From Tuctoria greenei (taxonomy: Eukaryota > Streptophyta > Magnoliopsida > Poales > Poaceae), in the NCBI GenBank assembly GCA_036927565.1, contig JAYESD010000005.1, positions 98,806,301 through 98,870,300 on the forward strand: a stretch of 64,000 nucleotides of DNA. The letters run 5' to 3'. The notes beneath the pieces were generated by a model. The model ran no database searches. It was not told the DNA's origin and worked only from the letters and a program-made list of their open reading frames with translations. Below are positions 43,471 through 55,552 of the stretch, in pieces; position 1 is the first letter of the stretch, and the number at the start of each line of letters is the position of its first letter. Made by a program: the position numbers and the translations under genes.

Positions 43471-46092
43471 CCTGAAAATTGAAGCCTGGAATTTTCTACA
43501 CATCGGGTTGTAGACCTACTCAATACTCCAAGGGATTTGTGGGTCATGCAAGTGGAGTAACAAGCACCTTAGCCCTAATGCACAAAAATCACCCAAGACA
43601 TAAGTGATACAAATAGAAACTTTGAAATAGCACTTAAATGCAAACCGGGGCTTGCTTGGCTGCGAGTCAGAGGGATAGTTAGCTTCTGGAAGTATACTCT
43701 CCAAGGGCTCCGGCTCCTCCTCAATCTCGGTCACTATATGAGGTGCATAATATGAAAGCATATAAGTGATATAGAACTGTATGAATCAACTACTAAATAC
43801 AATTTCTGTTACTAATTGATTTTAATTGGCTTTGGAATTTTTACAGTGGATACTAGGTTTTATGAGGAAGATCTGGACCAAAATTTGGAGATGTTCAAGG
43901 AAGCTTGTTGTCTCTAAAATTCCGACAGTAAAAGTATTCTCTGAAATTTGGTATTAATTCTGGATTTTTTTCATGGCTAAATGTGGATTATTGTGGTATA
44001 TGAGGTTCTTCTGGTTCTGGGAGAATTTGTTTCATATTTTTCTGAGCTTTCTACATGGAGAAATTGATTTTACAACTTTGGGGAAAATTCTGGAAATGTT
44101 TCTGTACATTTCACAATTTTCCAACTACACAGACATTTGAAACAGAGATTCGCCCAGTAAATGACGTCCAATGAACTTGAAATTTTTACCGGAGATCAAG
44201 TGTGTTTGTAAGAGTGTTCCTACAAAAATTGGGAATTTTCCAATTAGCAGAACAGGGGTAATTAATTTCCCAAGCAGTTAGCTCAAAGGAATTAATTATG
44301 AAAATTCTGGGACTTTCATGTCAAATAAATTGCACCACTGCAAACTAGGGATCAATATGAGTCTACCAGAATTTATTTGGAATTTTTTGAGCACTCTACT
44401 AGAAATAATTGAATTTAGAAGTTTGAATGAAATCTAGAATTAATTGGAAAGGGAAATGTTTGAATTAAACGGGCTGGGCCCCACTGTTTAAATTGACCCA
44501 ATCACAGCTGGGCCACATATGGGCCATAGGGTTCAACCGCGCAGCCACAACGGATCTGAAGGCCGCAGCAGATCCCCACTCCTTCACTGAGGCTGACAAG
44601 CGGGACCCACTGGTCATCTTCTTCCTCGGGCGCGCGATGCGGCCGCGACGGCGCTGCGCCGGTGAGCTTGTCGGCTCGGCTTTCCCGGCCTTCTCTCTCC
44701 CTAAAGCTCGCCGCCTAACCATTTTCCATGGTGCTGAGCACGATGGGGAGGTCGTAGAACGTTGACTATGGCCAGAAACCTGTGTACGACGGCGGCGGCT
44801 AGGGTTTCAGATATGTCGGGATTCCTCAGAAATGGTGCAAACACTTTGGGAAAAAGTTTGGGAGATTCCTGGGAGCACGAGGAAGGTGAAAATGGGGAGG
44901 AAAAGGGATGAAATAGCTGGCAAACTTGACTTCGACGGCGGACCGACGGGATTTTCCATGGCGGCGGGGAAAACTCGAAGAACCTGGCCAACCATCGACG
45001 GTTTTTCTTGCTGTTTGTTTGAGAGGGTTCACAAGGAGGTTAGGAATCTATTTGCCAACTTGATTAGAGAATAGTTTCATGTACAAAATGGAATTAAAGT
45101 GATGACCTAGCTTCAAGGTTATGTTCATGCTGTCGGGGAAATTGGAAATACTCGAGTTACCGCCCACGAATCAACCTGAAACTTTGTGATTGCAAAAAGC
45201 TCGGCTAGGCGCACCTTTTTGTAGTTGACGGTGAAGTGTTAAACGGCCTAGAACGTCAGCTCCATGGTGATGCAGAGAGGGTCCGACGGCAGCTCCACGG
45301 CGACGTCCACGAAACTTCAAAATATAGGCAAAACAATGAGCAAAAACATGAGCCAATTGGTGTACATGATAGAGCATAGCCTTGGCACCATAGAAAAGAG
45401 GCAGGACCAAGGCGCTCACCAGGGAGGAAAGGGAGGCGGCAATGCTCTGTTTTGCGGCAAGCAGAGGAGCGACGGTGGCGTGGGGGATGAGTATGGACGA
45501 TGGTACACGGTGAGGAGAGTATAAATCCCACTTTGGGTGCCACCGAGCTGCTTGCATGGTCGGGTGTCGGTCTGGCGCACAGTGGCGGCATCGATTGGCG
45601 GGGAGACAAAGTCCAGCGTTGGTTCAACGAATTAGAGAGGCTGACTAGTGGGTCCCACAGCTCCCATCCTCATCCCTTCTCTGCTCCATTCAATTCACCC
45701 ACCAACAATTGTCCAAAAATGCAATATTTTTGTGGAGAAGCTAAATCAATGGTGTAGATTCAGATTCTGAAATTGGATTTTAAATTTGGACAAGTTTCGG
45801 TGAAATTCAAATTTGATTTTGAATGGAATTCAATGTACCCATTGAATTAAATAGAAAACTTACTCCAAATTTTATGAAAATTTACAGGGGTGCTATTTGG
45901 AATATTTGGAATTTAATGGTGAATTCAGATTTTTAATTTGGCAAAGTTTGAACAGGAGCTAATTTGACTTTTTGAATTCCTTTTATTGAAGTTTGAAATG
46001 TTTGTTTTACAATTTCCATTTTGATTTCTTTTTCCTATTAAAATTTAAATTCTCCTATATGAACTTTTTACTTTGAATTTAGGGCTTTTACA
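43471..46092 (-). repeat. Tekay-T 3' LTR, right part
   Basis: It continues from 19680 once the nested elements are removed, and ends GGGCTTTTACA next to the polypurine tract. Most is AT-rich; 44490-45760 is GC-rich with several short ORFs on both strands. None has a motif I recognise. On the element strand the LTR begins TGTAAAAGCCC. Confidence 0.75.
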
Positions 46093-46110
46093 TTCCTCCC
46101 CCCTTAAAAG
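46093..46110 (-). other. Tekay-T polypurine tract (reverse complement)
   Basis: The plus strand TTCCTCCCCCCTTAAAAG is the complement of CTTTTAAGGGGGGAGGAA, directly before the LTR start TGTAAAAG on the element strand. Confidence 0.85.
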
Positions 46111-47836
46111 AATCTCATCCCGAGATTACAAATAAAAGAGACGGAGGTAAAAAGATTACTTGATATGAGATGGTAACAACTCCGGATAATTTGACCGGAG
46201 ATAGTCCTCGCTTTCCCATGTCGCTTCCTCAGCGGTATGGTTACTCCACAAGACTTTGCAGAAGTACAAAGTCCGATTCCTGGTGGTGGGAGTCTTTTCA
46301 TCGATAATCCGGATCGGATACTCAGAATAAGTGAGATCCTCAAGGTCTTTGGTATGAATTTTAGCTGAGGATTTAAGGCACTTCCGCAGCTGAGAAATGT
46401 GGAATATATTATGAACACCAGCAAGCGACGCCAGTAACTCCAAACGATAGGCCACAGGTCCGCATTTTTCAATGACGGCGAATGGACCGATGAATCATGG
46501 AGCAAGCTTTCCCTTCACTTCGAAACGATGAATTCCCCTCATCGGAGAGAGACGAAGATAAATATGGTCTTCGTTGTCGAAGTGGAGAGCTCGATGTCTT
46601 TTATCCGCATAGCTTTTCTGATGAGATTGAGCAGCTTGAGATTGGCTTGGATCACTCACACTCGTTCTTCGGCTTCATTCACAAGATCAATACCATATAT
46701 CACTCGCTCGCCAGATTCACACCAGTTGAGTGGTGTACGATATTTCCGGCCGTAGAGAGCTTCATACGGCGCCATCTTGATGCTAGCTTGATAGCCATTG
46801 TTATATGAGAACTCCGCCAACGGTAAATGATCATCCCCATTTTTACCGTGGTGGATGGCACAAGCGCTTAGCATATCTTCTAGAACTTGATTCACCTGCT
46901 CAGTTTGAACATCCGTCTGCGGGTGATATGCAGAGCTTCGGATCAGTCTCATCCCCAATGATGCATGCAGATGCTCCCAAAAACGAGCAACAAACAATGC
47001 ACCACGATATGAAATTATCGTCCGGGGAACTCCGTGCAAGCACATGATTCTTGCAACATACAACTCCGAATATTTTTTGGCAATGTACTTTGTATGTACA
47101 GGTATAAAATGAGCTGATTTGGTTAGTCGGTCGACTATCACCCAAATGGAATCATGCTTGTGGAATGTGAGAGGCAAACCGACGATGAAATCCATACTAA
47201 TGTCCTCCCATTTCCACGCGGGAATTTTTAATGGTTGCTGCTGTCCGGCTTTTCTCATGTGGCCGGCTTTCACCCGCCGACACGTATCACACTCGGATAC
47301 GTACTTTGCAATTTCCCTTTTCATCCGTGTCCACCAAAATTTGGTTTTCAGATCTTGATACATTTTGTTGCTGCCCGGATGAATAGAGTACTTGGAGAAG
47401 TGAGCTTCATTTAAGATTTTCTTCCGAAGTGTCATGTCACGTTGTACCATTATACGGTCTTTGAACCACAGGGTACCATGTTCATCACTTCAGAAGCACT
47501 TCATTTACCCATTCTTCATTCTCCTACGAATGTGTGACATACCCACGTCTTTCTTTTGAGCTTCCATAATCTCCCCTCGTATGGTAGGGATGAGAGCAAG
47601 ATTATATAATGCTCCATATGGAACCAAGTTCAAACTCAACTCGTCCTCTTCCATCGGGGTAATGGACAAATTATTGACGTGAGATTTGCGGCTCAGCGCA
47701 TCGGCAACCACATTCGCCTTGCCGGGATGGTAGTGAATTTCAATATCATAATCTTTGATAAGCTCTAACTATCTTTGCTGTCGCATATTCAGCTCCTTCT
47801 GAGTGAAGATATATTTCAGGCTCTTGTGATCGGTGT
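46111..47836 (-). pseudogene. Tekay-T pol 3' part: RNase H tail, integrase and chromodomain, broken
   Basis: Read right to left, NTDHKSLKYIF and VVADALSRKSH (47830-47690) mark the RNase H end. The integrase zinc region has HPGSNKMYQDL and CDTCRRVK (near 47280). The core has Asp in SMDFIVG (near 47190), then IISYRGALF (near 47020), where a Tyr sits at the second catalytic Asp, and Glu in QTEQVNQ (near 46890). The frame changes near 46660. The segment 46455-46156 ends with LYFCKVLWSNHTAEEATWE, a chromodomain-like end that in chromoviruses guides insertion to chromatin marks. A stop near 46496 interrupts it. Upstream parts are cut off by Sire-D at 47837. Confidence 0.87.
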
Positions 47837-49247
47837 TGAATGTGGCCTAGACGGGGGGGGGGGGGGTGATTAGGCCTTTTTGAATTTTGGTCGGAACCTG
47901 CAACACTTAACAAACTGATCAAAAACTCGAGATATCGGACTAGTCCGGTAGAGTGCGGACTAGTCCGGTGCGTGCGGACTAAATTGATCAAGTTCGATCA
48001 ATGATCTCAATACAAACACAGTACATAGCGGAATATAGTATGTAACTTGCAAGTATTGAGTCAACACAACCAAGTATAATGCAAACCAATACTTGTTTTA
48101 AAGTTTGAACATAGGTTATGCAAGATTGACAAAAACCCTAGAATACAATATGAAAATTCAGAACAAGTTTGACACAAGATTTTATCCTGTGGTTCGGTTC
48201 CCACAGAGGCAACCTACATCCACGTTGAGGAGCCCACGAAAGGACCGGGTCTTCACTGACCCTAACCTCGTCGAATCGCCATGAAGGCCAATTCTTCTTC
48301 CACTATCACAAAGGGGCAAATCACCAAGTTCAAGGGGCCTTCTCACAAGTTCAGGGCTCCCCAAGATTACAATTCAAACACCACCAAGAACACACTCGTA
48401 AGATCAACAATGAAACAACAGGAGTGTGTTAGAGATCAAACCCAAGAGCTCAAATGTGTGGAATCGTGTCTCTCCTTTGATCCAAAGTGAATTCTCAATG
48501 GATTGATCTTTATTGCGTTGGATTGCATGGAGAGATGTGTTTTATAGACTCTTGGAAGGTGTGACGGCGCAGGGGGTCGAGAGATATGGTAGTTGGACCG
48601 TGCACATCTATTTATATTAGGATTTTCAAAAGTTACTGTTAGGGTTTTGAGGGTCTGGACTAGTCCGTGGTGGAGTCCGGACTAGTCTGGTGTGCTGCGT
48701 GTAGGAAACCCTAAGTGTCCAGGAATATCGGGCTTGTCCGTCTAGGAGCGGACTTGTCCGATTTTAGTCAGAAAGGTTTTTGGACTTGTCCGTGCAGACA
48801 TCGGAGTTGCCGGTGTTGTGATGCCATTAGTGAATATAGGACAAGTCCGCACTTGGAGGACTTGTCCGATTTTAGTCAGAGGCATTATCGGACTAGTCCG
48901 GTGCAGACAAGTCCGCATTGGCTGGACTGGTCCGAACCTGTCCAGAGAGGATATCAGACTAGTCCGGTGCATATCAAACTAGTCCAGTTTTTCTGTGAAA
49001 TGTGAAGTGTGTGAGGATTTTTATGCTTGAGCTCTTGGGATGTGTTGCACCAACACACTCCCTACACAATGATGTATTCTATTCAGCTCTTGAGCTCTTT
49101 TCCGAATTGATCCTCTTTCTCCTTTCTTTTTGGCACTTTCTTCTTTCTTTCATTAAAACCTACGCTCATCTCAATAATATGGTTAGGATCTCATTTGTTT
49201 GTCATAAATCAACCAAAACCCACAAGGGGTGCCTAGATGCACTTTCA
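47837..49247 (-). repeat. Sire-D 3' LTR (1,411 bp)
   Basis: On the plus strand it runs from TGAATGTGGCCTAG to GATGCACTTTCA, the reverse complement of a Sirevirus LTR. Palindromes (GGACTAGTCC, GGACTTGTCC and variants) occur near 47938-47980 and in an array at about 48655-48975. The TATA box (reverse complement GTTTTATA) is at 48539-48546. A run of 14 G lies at 47853-47866. Confidence 0.87.
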
Positions 49248-49723
49248 ATCTCCCCCTTTTTGCTGATTGATGACAACCAATTGAGATTTCACAAAATATG
49301 ATAAAAATGCAGAATTTTCATAAAGTGTGTACATATGAGCTTGAAACTTATTTAGCAATGACAACATAAGACATATGTGCACTCTTTATGGTGGGATGCA
49401 AAACTAAATGAGTGAGAGCAGTAATCATGATGACAGTGAAATAATTGACATCGATATATCAGCAACAATCATATATGTCAATTACAGAGCAAAATCACAA
49501 ATTTCATGAATATGAGCATAAATCATTCATAGCATTTCATCACAAGATTAAAAGTACCAAAAGAGAATAATATTAAGTCTTACAATACAAAAAACATAAA
49601 AAGATGCATAAGAGAGGCTCTCATCTCTCAACCTACAGCTAAGATCTATTGATGGCTCCCCCTCAATCTCTGCCCCTTTGGTATCAAGACACCAAAAAGA
49701 AGGAGAGGAGGGATCTAAGATCT
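49248..49723 (-). other. Sire-D 3' untranslated region
   Basis: The polypurine tract (complement of ATCTCCCCCTTTTT) lies at 49248-49261 next to the LTR; a second purine run complements CTCCCCCTC near 49656. No gene is seen. It is AT-rich. Confidence 0.75.
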
Positions 49724-50694
49724 TCAGTCCTCGTTGTTGGTCCTCTCATCATCTTTGTCTTCGTTCTCGGGCTGAGGAGGAGGAGGAGCAGATCCACTCG
49801 AGCCCCCAATGCAAAAATAAGCAAGCATGGAGGGAGTCAAAGGGCCGAGCTCAGTGAAATCTAAGGCTGAATCATCAGAAATGACCGGAGATCCAATGGG
49901 CTCGATCTCCAGCTTCTGGCAAATGTGCTTCACATTTTCTTTGATGTACAGCATATCGACCTTCCTCGCCTTGTTCAGCTTATGCGTGTTCACTTCGGCC
50001 TTCTTGCAAGAGGCAAAAATAGCTGCCAAGTACTTCAAGATGCCACTAGGGGACCCTTTTTGGGGAGGGACCCTAGTGGTGGGATCAGCCCTTGCATCAC
50101 CTCTAGCTCTCCTTGGTGCCTCTTCACTAGACACTGGAGAAGGGGCAACTTGGATTGTCGCTTGAGGAGGCTTTTGTGATCTCAGAGGTGTGTGCTCCTC
50201 GTCCTTCACAAACTCGATCCCTGCGACCTTCTCAATCATGAACATCAAGTAAGGTGCGTAGCCACATGACCTGTTAGGAGTGTAGGAGATGTTCACCATG
50301 TCATTCCATATGTAATCAAAGACATCAAACTTCCTGTCTTTGCTAATCACTTTCATCAGTGTCCTGAGATAGCCTTGGACACTTCCTGCATCCCCATCCT
50401 TCGAGGCAATAGTCTTCCTCAGAACCCTGTCGAGGACCACAAAGAATGGCTTCATGTTCTTGGTGGAAGGAGGGTTGAAAGTTGAGCGGGTGTCATAGAG
50501 GAACTTCATTTTGTCCTTCTCAAGGACCCCAATGTTGTGAATGACCAAGTTGTCGTTGCTTGAGCTATCAAGATGTAGCAAACTTGCAAATTTGTCATAG
50601 GTGATGGTGTACTTGTATCCATGAGTCATCCAAGTCACCCTTTCTTCCTCATCACTGGCAAAGAAACAAGTAGCATAAAATTGGGCAATGACTT
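49724..50694 (-). pseudogene. Sire-D extra ORF, N-terminus cut off at Tat-3
   Basis: The frame is open from 50694 down to the stop at 49724-49726. It starts inside the gene at KVIAQFYATCFF, because Tat-3 occupies the upstream side. It matches the Sire-C extra ORF along its length: VTWMTHGYKYTITYDKFASL, NMKPFFVVLDRVLRKTIASK, SYTPNRSCGYAPYLMFMIEK, then a proline/basic segment and an acidic tail. The upstream part of the apparent ORF (50695-50806) is Tat-3 LTR sequence, not gene. The family and function are unknown; no membrane segment is apparent. Confidence 0.75.
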
Positions 50695-51548
50695 TGTCGG
50701 AGTATTTTTCCGGCAATTCTCCCAATACTAGCGTTAGTAGCTCGCAAAGTTTGTAGTTCGGTATTGGGTTCACAGAGATTCGGAAGAGTATGGCAAATGG
50801 ACACAAGGATTTACGTGGTTCGGGCCGCTTGAGCGTAATACCCTACTCCACGGGGTGTGTAGCTGTTATATTGAGCGTCTAAAAGCTTCTAGAGAGTTTT
50901 TAGCACAGAGACTGTCCCCCCTCCCTTGTGTATCATCGACCAGTCCTTTTATAGTACAAGGATTGTCCGTTACATCGCTAGCCTGGCCCGACATGTGGCC
51001 CCGGCGGTTACTAATGTTTAATACATAATTAATGAGATTAATTACCCTTAATAGCATGGTAACGGGACCTGACAGTGCTGTTACTGGTATTAAGGGCCTT
51101 CTGATCATGTGTCGTTAATATGGTATTAATGACACTTAATCAGGTCTTGAAGTCTTTGATTGCCCCTTGGAGGTCCGAGCCGTTGGGGGTTCACCAGCTT
51201 GATTGCTGAAGTTGAAGGTCCGACGGTTTGGACATGTGGCAGCTTCGGAGCTATTCGTCTGGGATGGGTAGGTCCCGTGTAGATGTAAACGTGTCGATAC
51301 TGGAGCTTCCCTCTGTCGGAGGTTAGGTCCGGGGGTGCTGCACAAGTGTTTAGCCTGGAGCTATCCCATGTGTGGGATATAGGTCCGGCTGCAGTGTACA
51401 CGTGGCAGTACCGTGGCTAACCATAGATGGGAGGCATGTCCAGTCCCGTATGACATGTGGGGCCTTCGCAGGTCTTCAACTCAAACAGGTGAAGTCCCTT
51501 CGGTCTTTTTGTAGTCCCAAGGGGTATACGGTACACAGGGTACCGACA
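50695..51548 (-). repeat. Tat-3 3' LTR (854 bp)
   Basis: On the plus strand it runs from TGTCGGAGTATTTT to GGTACCGACA. The TATA box (reverse complement CTTTTATA) is at 50946-50953. It is related to but clearly different from the Tat-2 LTR, so Tat-2 and Tat-3 are separate subfamilies. Confidence 0.92.
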
Positions 51549-51568
51549 GTGGCCCTCTGGGCCCACCT
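51549..51568 (-). other. Tat-3 polypurine tract (reverse complement)
   Basis: GTGGCCCTCTGGGCCCACCT follows the LTR, matching the position and sequence type in Tat-1 and Tat-2. Confidence 0.7.
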
Positions 51569-52087
51569 CTGGGAGAGACCTTTTGGATGAAGTCATTCTG
51601 CCAGAGGTGGGTCCATCCTTTGATTTTTTGTGTCGTGTCTTCAAGGATCTTCAGATGTGCCATTGGCGGTAGTTCATAGTTAAACCAACGCCGCGTGGCA
51701 TATCCTGGATGCGGCAGGTGAGATCTTAGCGTGCAGATCTCACGCAATTGAAGGTCGCCGGTTCCCGATATGAAAATCGTATCGGTTCCGCGTGCCTTGT
51801 CAGACCGCCGCCTTCGGGTTTCCCGCCTTTCATGATGACAACCGTTCGCCTGGGGTAAGGACCTCGACTTGATCGTCGGGGTGGTCCCGAGTCCCCTTGT
51901 CATTGGCAGGGTGAAGTTTTTGACTTGTATCATCGGCTCCTCTACGGTTTCCATCCAAGCGTTGCAGGGGCTTACTTAAGAAGGAAAGCGTGCACCATTT
52001 GGGGGTTCTTTACGCCTTCATTCGATCTTGCACTCAAATCCTCCAAGCTTTTGCTTGCTTTTCATCCCTGGCCCTGCTTGTGCTGTG
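51569..52087 (+). promoter_or_regulatory. Leader and candidate promoter of the Tat-3 antisense gene
   Basis: TACTTAAG at 51973-51980 lies 108 bp before the ATG at 52088, followed by GCACCATTTGGGGG. Position and sequence match the other two Tat elements. A promoter role is inferred. No separate ORF is supported. Confidence 0.45.
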
Positions 52088-55000
52088 ATGGAGTTGGGTC
52101 TTCGTGAGAGCCGACTTAAGACCGACGACGACTTGAAGAAGGTCTGTGCACTTATGGGGTGGTCCAGTGACTTCTTCAACCACCAGGTCCGTGCCGACAA
52201 GCTTCTATTTGAGAAGGAGCACACCGGTGACATGGTGTACTTCTCCGCGTACGCCATGGTGGGACTGATCCCACCCTTTTCTTCTTTTATCTTGATGCTG
52301 CTAGACTTCTATGGTCTGCAGCTGTACCACCTTGGCACCCACTCCATTCTTTTGGTGTCGATCTTTGTCCACTTCTGCGAGATGTGGGTGGGTATTCCTC
52401 CCTGCGTCGAGCTCTTCCGCACCTTCTTCACCATCCACACCACCAGCAAGAGTGACGAGTACCTTGGCTTCTATTACTTTGTGAAGCGCAAGAAGTGCCC
52501 GTTCAAGTACTTGCGGTCGTTCCCTTCTGGCAAGTGGGATGACTGGAAGAAGGATTGGATTGTCATCTGGACAGAGGAGCATGAGAGGCTGGAGTTGCCC
52601 GTGGGCCTCCCCAACGTTGACACTGAAGCTTGGAGCAAAGTTCTGGTGTTATCGGATGCTTTCAACCCTGCTCTAACCAGGATCCGCCAATGCGTGGAAG
52701 GATGGGTGACTCTTCAGGCGGTATTTTGCAACTTCCTGGCCAACAGGTGGGCTCTGCTGAAGAAGAGGGAGAAGCTTGCTTGGGCCCTCAACAACGTGAT
52801 GGACGATGACCGGATCGAAACCGGTTTGAAGTACAACCTGGAAGGCGCAACCTTGGAGCTTCACCTCAAGAAGTTCCAGCACGGCATCGACGTCGAGGGC
52901 GACTACTTGTCTCCGCCGGCGGCTTTACTCCCTCTAAACATGGAGGCAGAGTTCAGCAGGGAGCTTTGGCGGAAGATGCCGGTGCTTGATGACCTTGGTG
53001 TCGTTGAGAGGCGTTCGACCACTGGGTTGGTGATCTCCGGAGCTTCCGAGGGTGGTCCCCCTTCCGTCTCGGAACAGAGGGTTGAAGTCGCGGGCAAGGG
53101 CAAAGAGTTGGCCGAGCCCTCAAGCCGAAAAAGGAAGCTGAAGCACTCTGATGGGAGGTCCGTCAGGCCTGCTCCTTCCACAGCGGCTCCTTCTCCCCGG
53201 AGGGCGAGGTCTTCAACAGCGGCATTCACTCCAACATCGGCATCTCCCCGAGGTGCTAGTTCCGGCCGTATGGCTACAGTACCAGGACCAGTTGAAGGCT
53301 CTGGGTCTGGAAGTTCTTCCCGATAGAGGGCGGCCTCGACCAAAGCAGCACCGACGTTTGCAGCGAGCTCCGGGGAACCTTTCGAAACTGACATGCCAGT
53401 GGCGATAGGGTCCAGTCCTGAGCGTCTGGAGAAGAGGTTTCGTGCTAACTGGTATGGAAGCCTTCCAAGGTAAATTTTGTTTTTTACCTCAATTGGTTGT
53501 TTCGTTTTGTAACTGTGTTTTGAGTGTCTTCATCCTTCATCCACAGGGTACCCAAGAGAGGGGTTGAAGCTCTTGTTCCTACTACAACATTTGAAGCTGT
53601 GCAGGCGGAGGCTCCGGCTCCAATCCCAGCGCCGCCCCACGGAGTGGTTGAGGCTGCGACAGCTCCGGCGCTGGCTGTCGTGGTCTTGGACCTTGACTCA
53701 TCCCCAGAAGCTCCCGTGGTAGCGCTGGACCACGGGAATGAAGATGTGCCAGCGGTGCCTGCCTGGAGGTTGAAGCTTCGGGTTTGGACACTGAAATGGT
53801 GGTCACTCCGGCCTCAGAACTGGAGATACCTGCGATTCCAGTCCTAGAGCCGGATGTTGTTGAAGCCCCGGCGGTGGAGCCGGTGTTTGATGATGCCCCG
53901 GCGGTAGAGCCAGTGGTTGATGAAGCTCCGGTGCCTGAGCCGGTTATCAAAGAAGTTCTGGCGACAGATCCGGTTGCTGCAGAAGTTCCAACGCCAGAGC
54001 CCATGATGGTCGAAGCATCAGCGCCTGGGCTAGCAGTGGAGGAGCGCCAATGTCAGAGTCGGAGATAACTTTAGCTCCGATCGAACCTTCAATGCCTGCC
54101 TCAGATGTGGTGGTCCCGGAGGTGCCCGCGCCTGAGCCAGGGTGCTGAGATGAAGTTGCTGGTCCCCCGCTTGAGGGACCAGTTGTTGATGACCTGGCGG
54201 CGAGACCTTCAGAGCCAACTCCGGAGGTTGAAACTTCTGTAGCAGTACCTTCTTCGACGGCGGCCAAGGCTATTCTGGAGGGCGACCATAGTGTCGCGGA
54301 AGCTCAGGGAACCGCTCTTGTAGAGTGGGACCCAATTTTTGTCACTGAGAACCCGCTGGAACCGGCAGAGATGACCTCGGTAGGTCCGGACCCGATCCCT
54401 CTATCATTGTCTATTGACAAGGCCTGCTTCAGTCTTCGCCTAGTTCAGCTGGCTTTTTACCATGACAGCAAGGCTCTCAAGGAGGAGCGTCAAACTCTTA
54501 GGAGGTGGCGCAACCGGCTCCAATTCGAGACCAAGCTGGCGCAGTCGAGGCTGGGTGACGACAAAGAGTGGGTGAGGAAGGAGAAGATCTGCCTGGAGTA
54601 CTGGGGTAAGCTGCTGGATGAGAGGGAAAGCATGACGCGATCCCTTGACAACCAGTCCTGGGCCATCTATGAACAGGCCAAAGCTGCTAATAGCATAGTG
54701 GCTGATCGCCAAGAGAGGCTCGACGCCATCCTCGCCAGTCTCATCAAGCACCGGGAGGCTCTTTAGGAGCGGGAGAGAAAGCTCGAGGATGAAGAGCAAA
54801 AACTCCTGGAGCTGCGGGACGACATCGTGAAGAGGGAAGAAGAGCTTACTCAGAGGCTGACTCTGGGTGACAAGAGTCTCGAGGAGCGCACCAAGAAATC
54901 GGACGAGCGCTGCGAGAAAGAGGAGAAGAAGGACTGGAAGCGAGGACAGGAACTCCACAGGAGGGAAATTGACGTTGCTGCCAGGGAGAAGAAGGTGTGG

Positions 55001-55552
55001 GGCCGAGAGAAGGACCTGGTTAACCGCCGGAACGAGATCCACCTTCGGGAGGAAGAGCTCAATAAACTCGAAAGGCAGGTTGTTGAAAAGATTCAGCAGA
55101 ACGCCAAAGAGGTGGAACATCTTGCTCGGGAGAACTCGGAGCTTGCGAAGGCCAGAAGATACTTGGAGGAGATACGGAGTTGCAGGGTTGCAGAGTCCCA
55201 ACAAGTTTGGGACTTCCTGGGCAAAACCAATGACACACTGACGCAAATGGGTTTTAGTCCCGTGCGTCCGAATGATCCGGAACCGGAGCTGGACCAGGCA
55301 TTGCAGGCACTGGGTTCGGCAGTCAACAAGCTCACCAAGATGGGCGATGTCATCGCGGACAAGCTGGAAACCGAGGGACGATCCCTGGCCAAGAGCATCA
55401 TAGAATTTGTTCTGTCGTGCTACACAAGCCGGGACCCCAAATTCCCCCTGGACCCGGTGCTCAAAGGCCCCATCGACGGAGAGGGAGAAGCTGCCCAGGA
55501 CAACATTTCTGAGGTTGTCCAGAAGGTCACCTCGTTCTTCCATAGGGTCTAG
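52088..55552 (+). pseudogene. Tat-3 antisense accessory gene (two exons), best preserved exon 1
   Basis: Exon 1 (52088-53469) is open for 412 codons, to TAG 53324-53326, and continues in frame near the splice site. It has the PF04195-like part (VCALMGWSSDFF, GDMVYFSAYAMVGLIPPFS, FPSGKWDDWKKDW), then SDAFNPALTRIRQCVEG and RKRKLKHSDGR. Exon 2 (53547-55552) opens with Pro/Glu/Ala repeats (EPVFDDAPAVEPVVDEAP), with frame changes near 53770 and 54050. The coiled coil (54440-55190) carries one TAG near 54764, and the C-terminus 54827-55552 is open, ending QKVTSFFHRV. ATG 52088 is the first Met after the conserved leader. The role is unknown; the helical tail suggests self-association. Confidence 0.8.
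53470..53546 (+). other. Predicted 77-bp intron of the Tat-3 antisense gene
   Basis: Donor CCAAG|GTAAATTTTG, acceptor CTTCATCCACAG|GGTACCC. The size and frame phase match the other two copies. Confidence 0.78.

Larger units (their letters stand above)
18444..47836 (-). mobile_element. Tekay-T: chromodomain Ty3/gypsy element (Tekay/Del type), split by nested insertions
   Basis: Its own sequence is 18444-19680, 31428-31430 and 43471-47836. In minus-strand order are the RNase H tail, integrase, chromodomain, a polypurine tract (reverse complement at 46093-46110) and a 3' LTR. The LTR is interrupted by Tat-2 and Sire-C. It inserted in the Sire-A integrase; the five bases at the left edge are CTCAA. 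The upstream part of the element (RT, protease, gag, 5' LTR) lies past Sire-D, which cut it at 47837. Confidence 0.85.

Noticed and set aside
44465..45757. Short ORFs on both strands in the GC-rich part of the Tekay-T LTR as possible host genes
   Set aside because: They overlap each other, have no motif I recognise, and lie inside a reconstructed LTR. GC-rich DNA gives such ORFs by chance.
47841..47850. Sire-D LTR starting at TGTGGCC
   Set aside because: Alignment with the reverse complement of the Sire-C LTR end (TGAAAGTTGCCTAG) puts the start four bases earlier at TGAATGTGGCCTAG.
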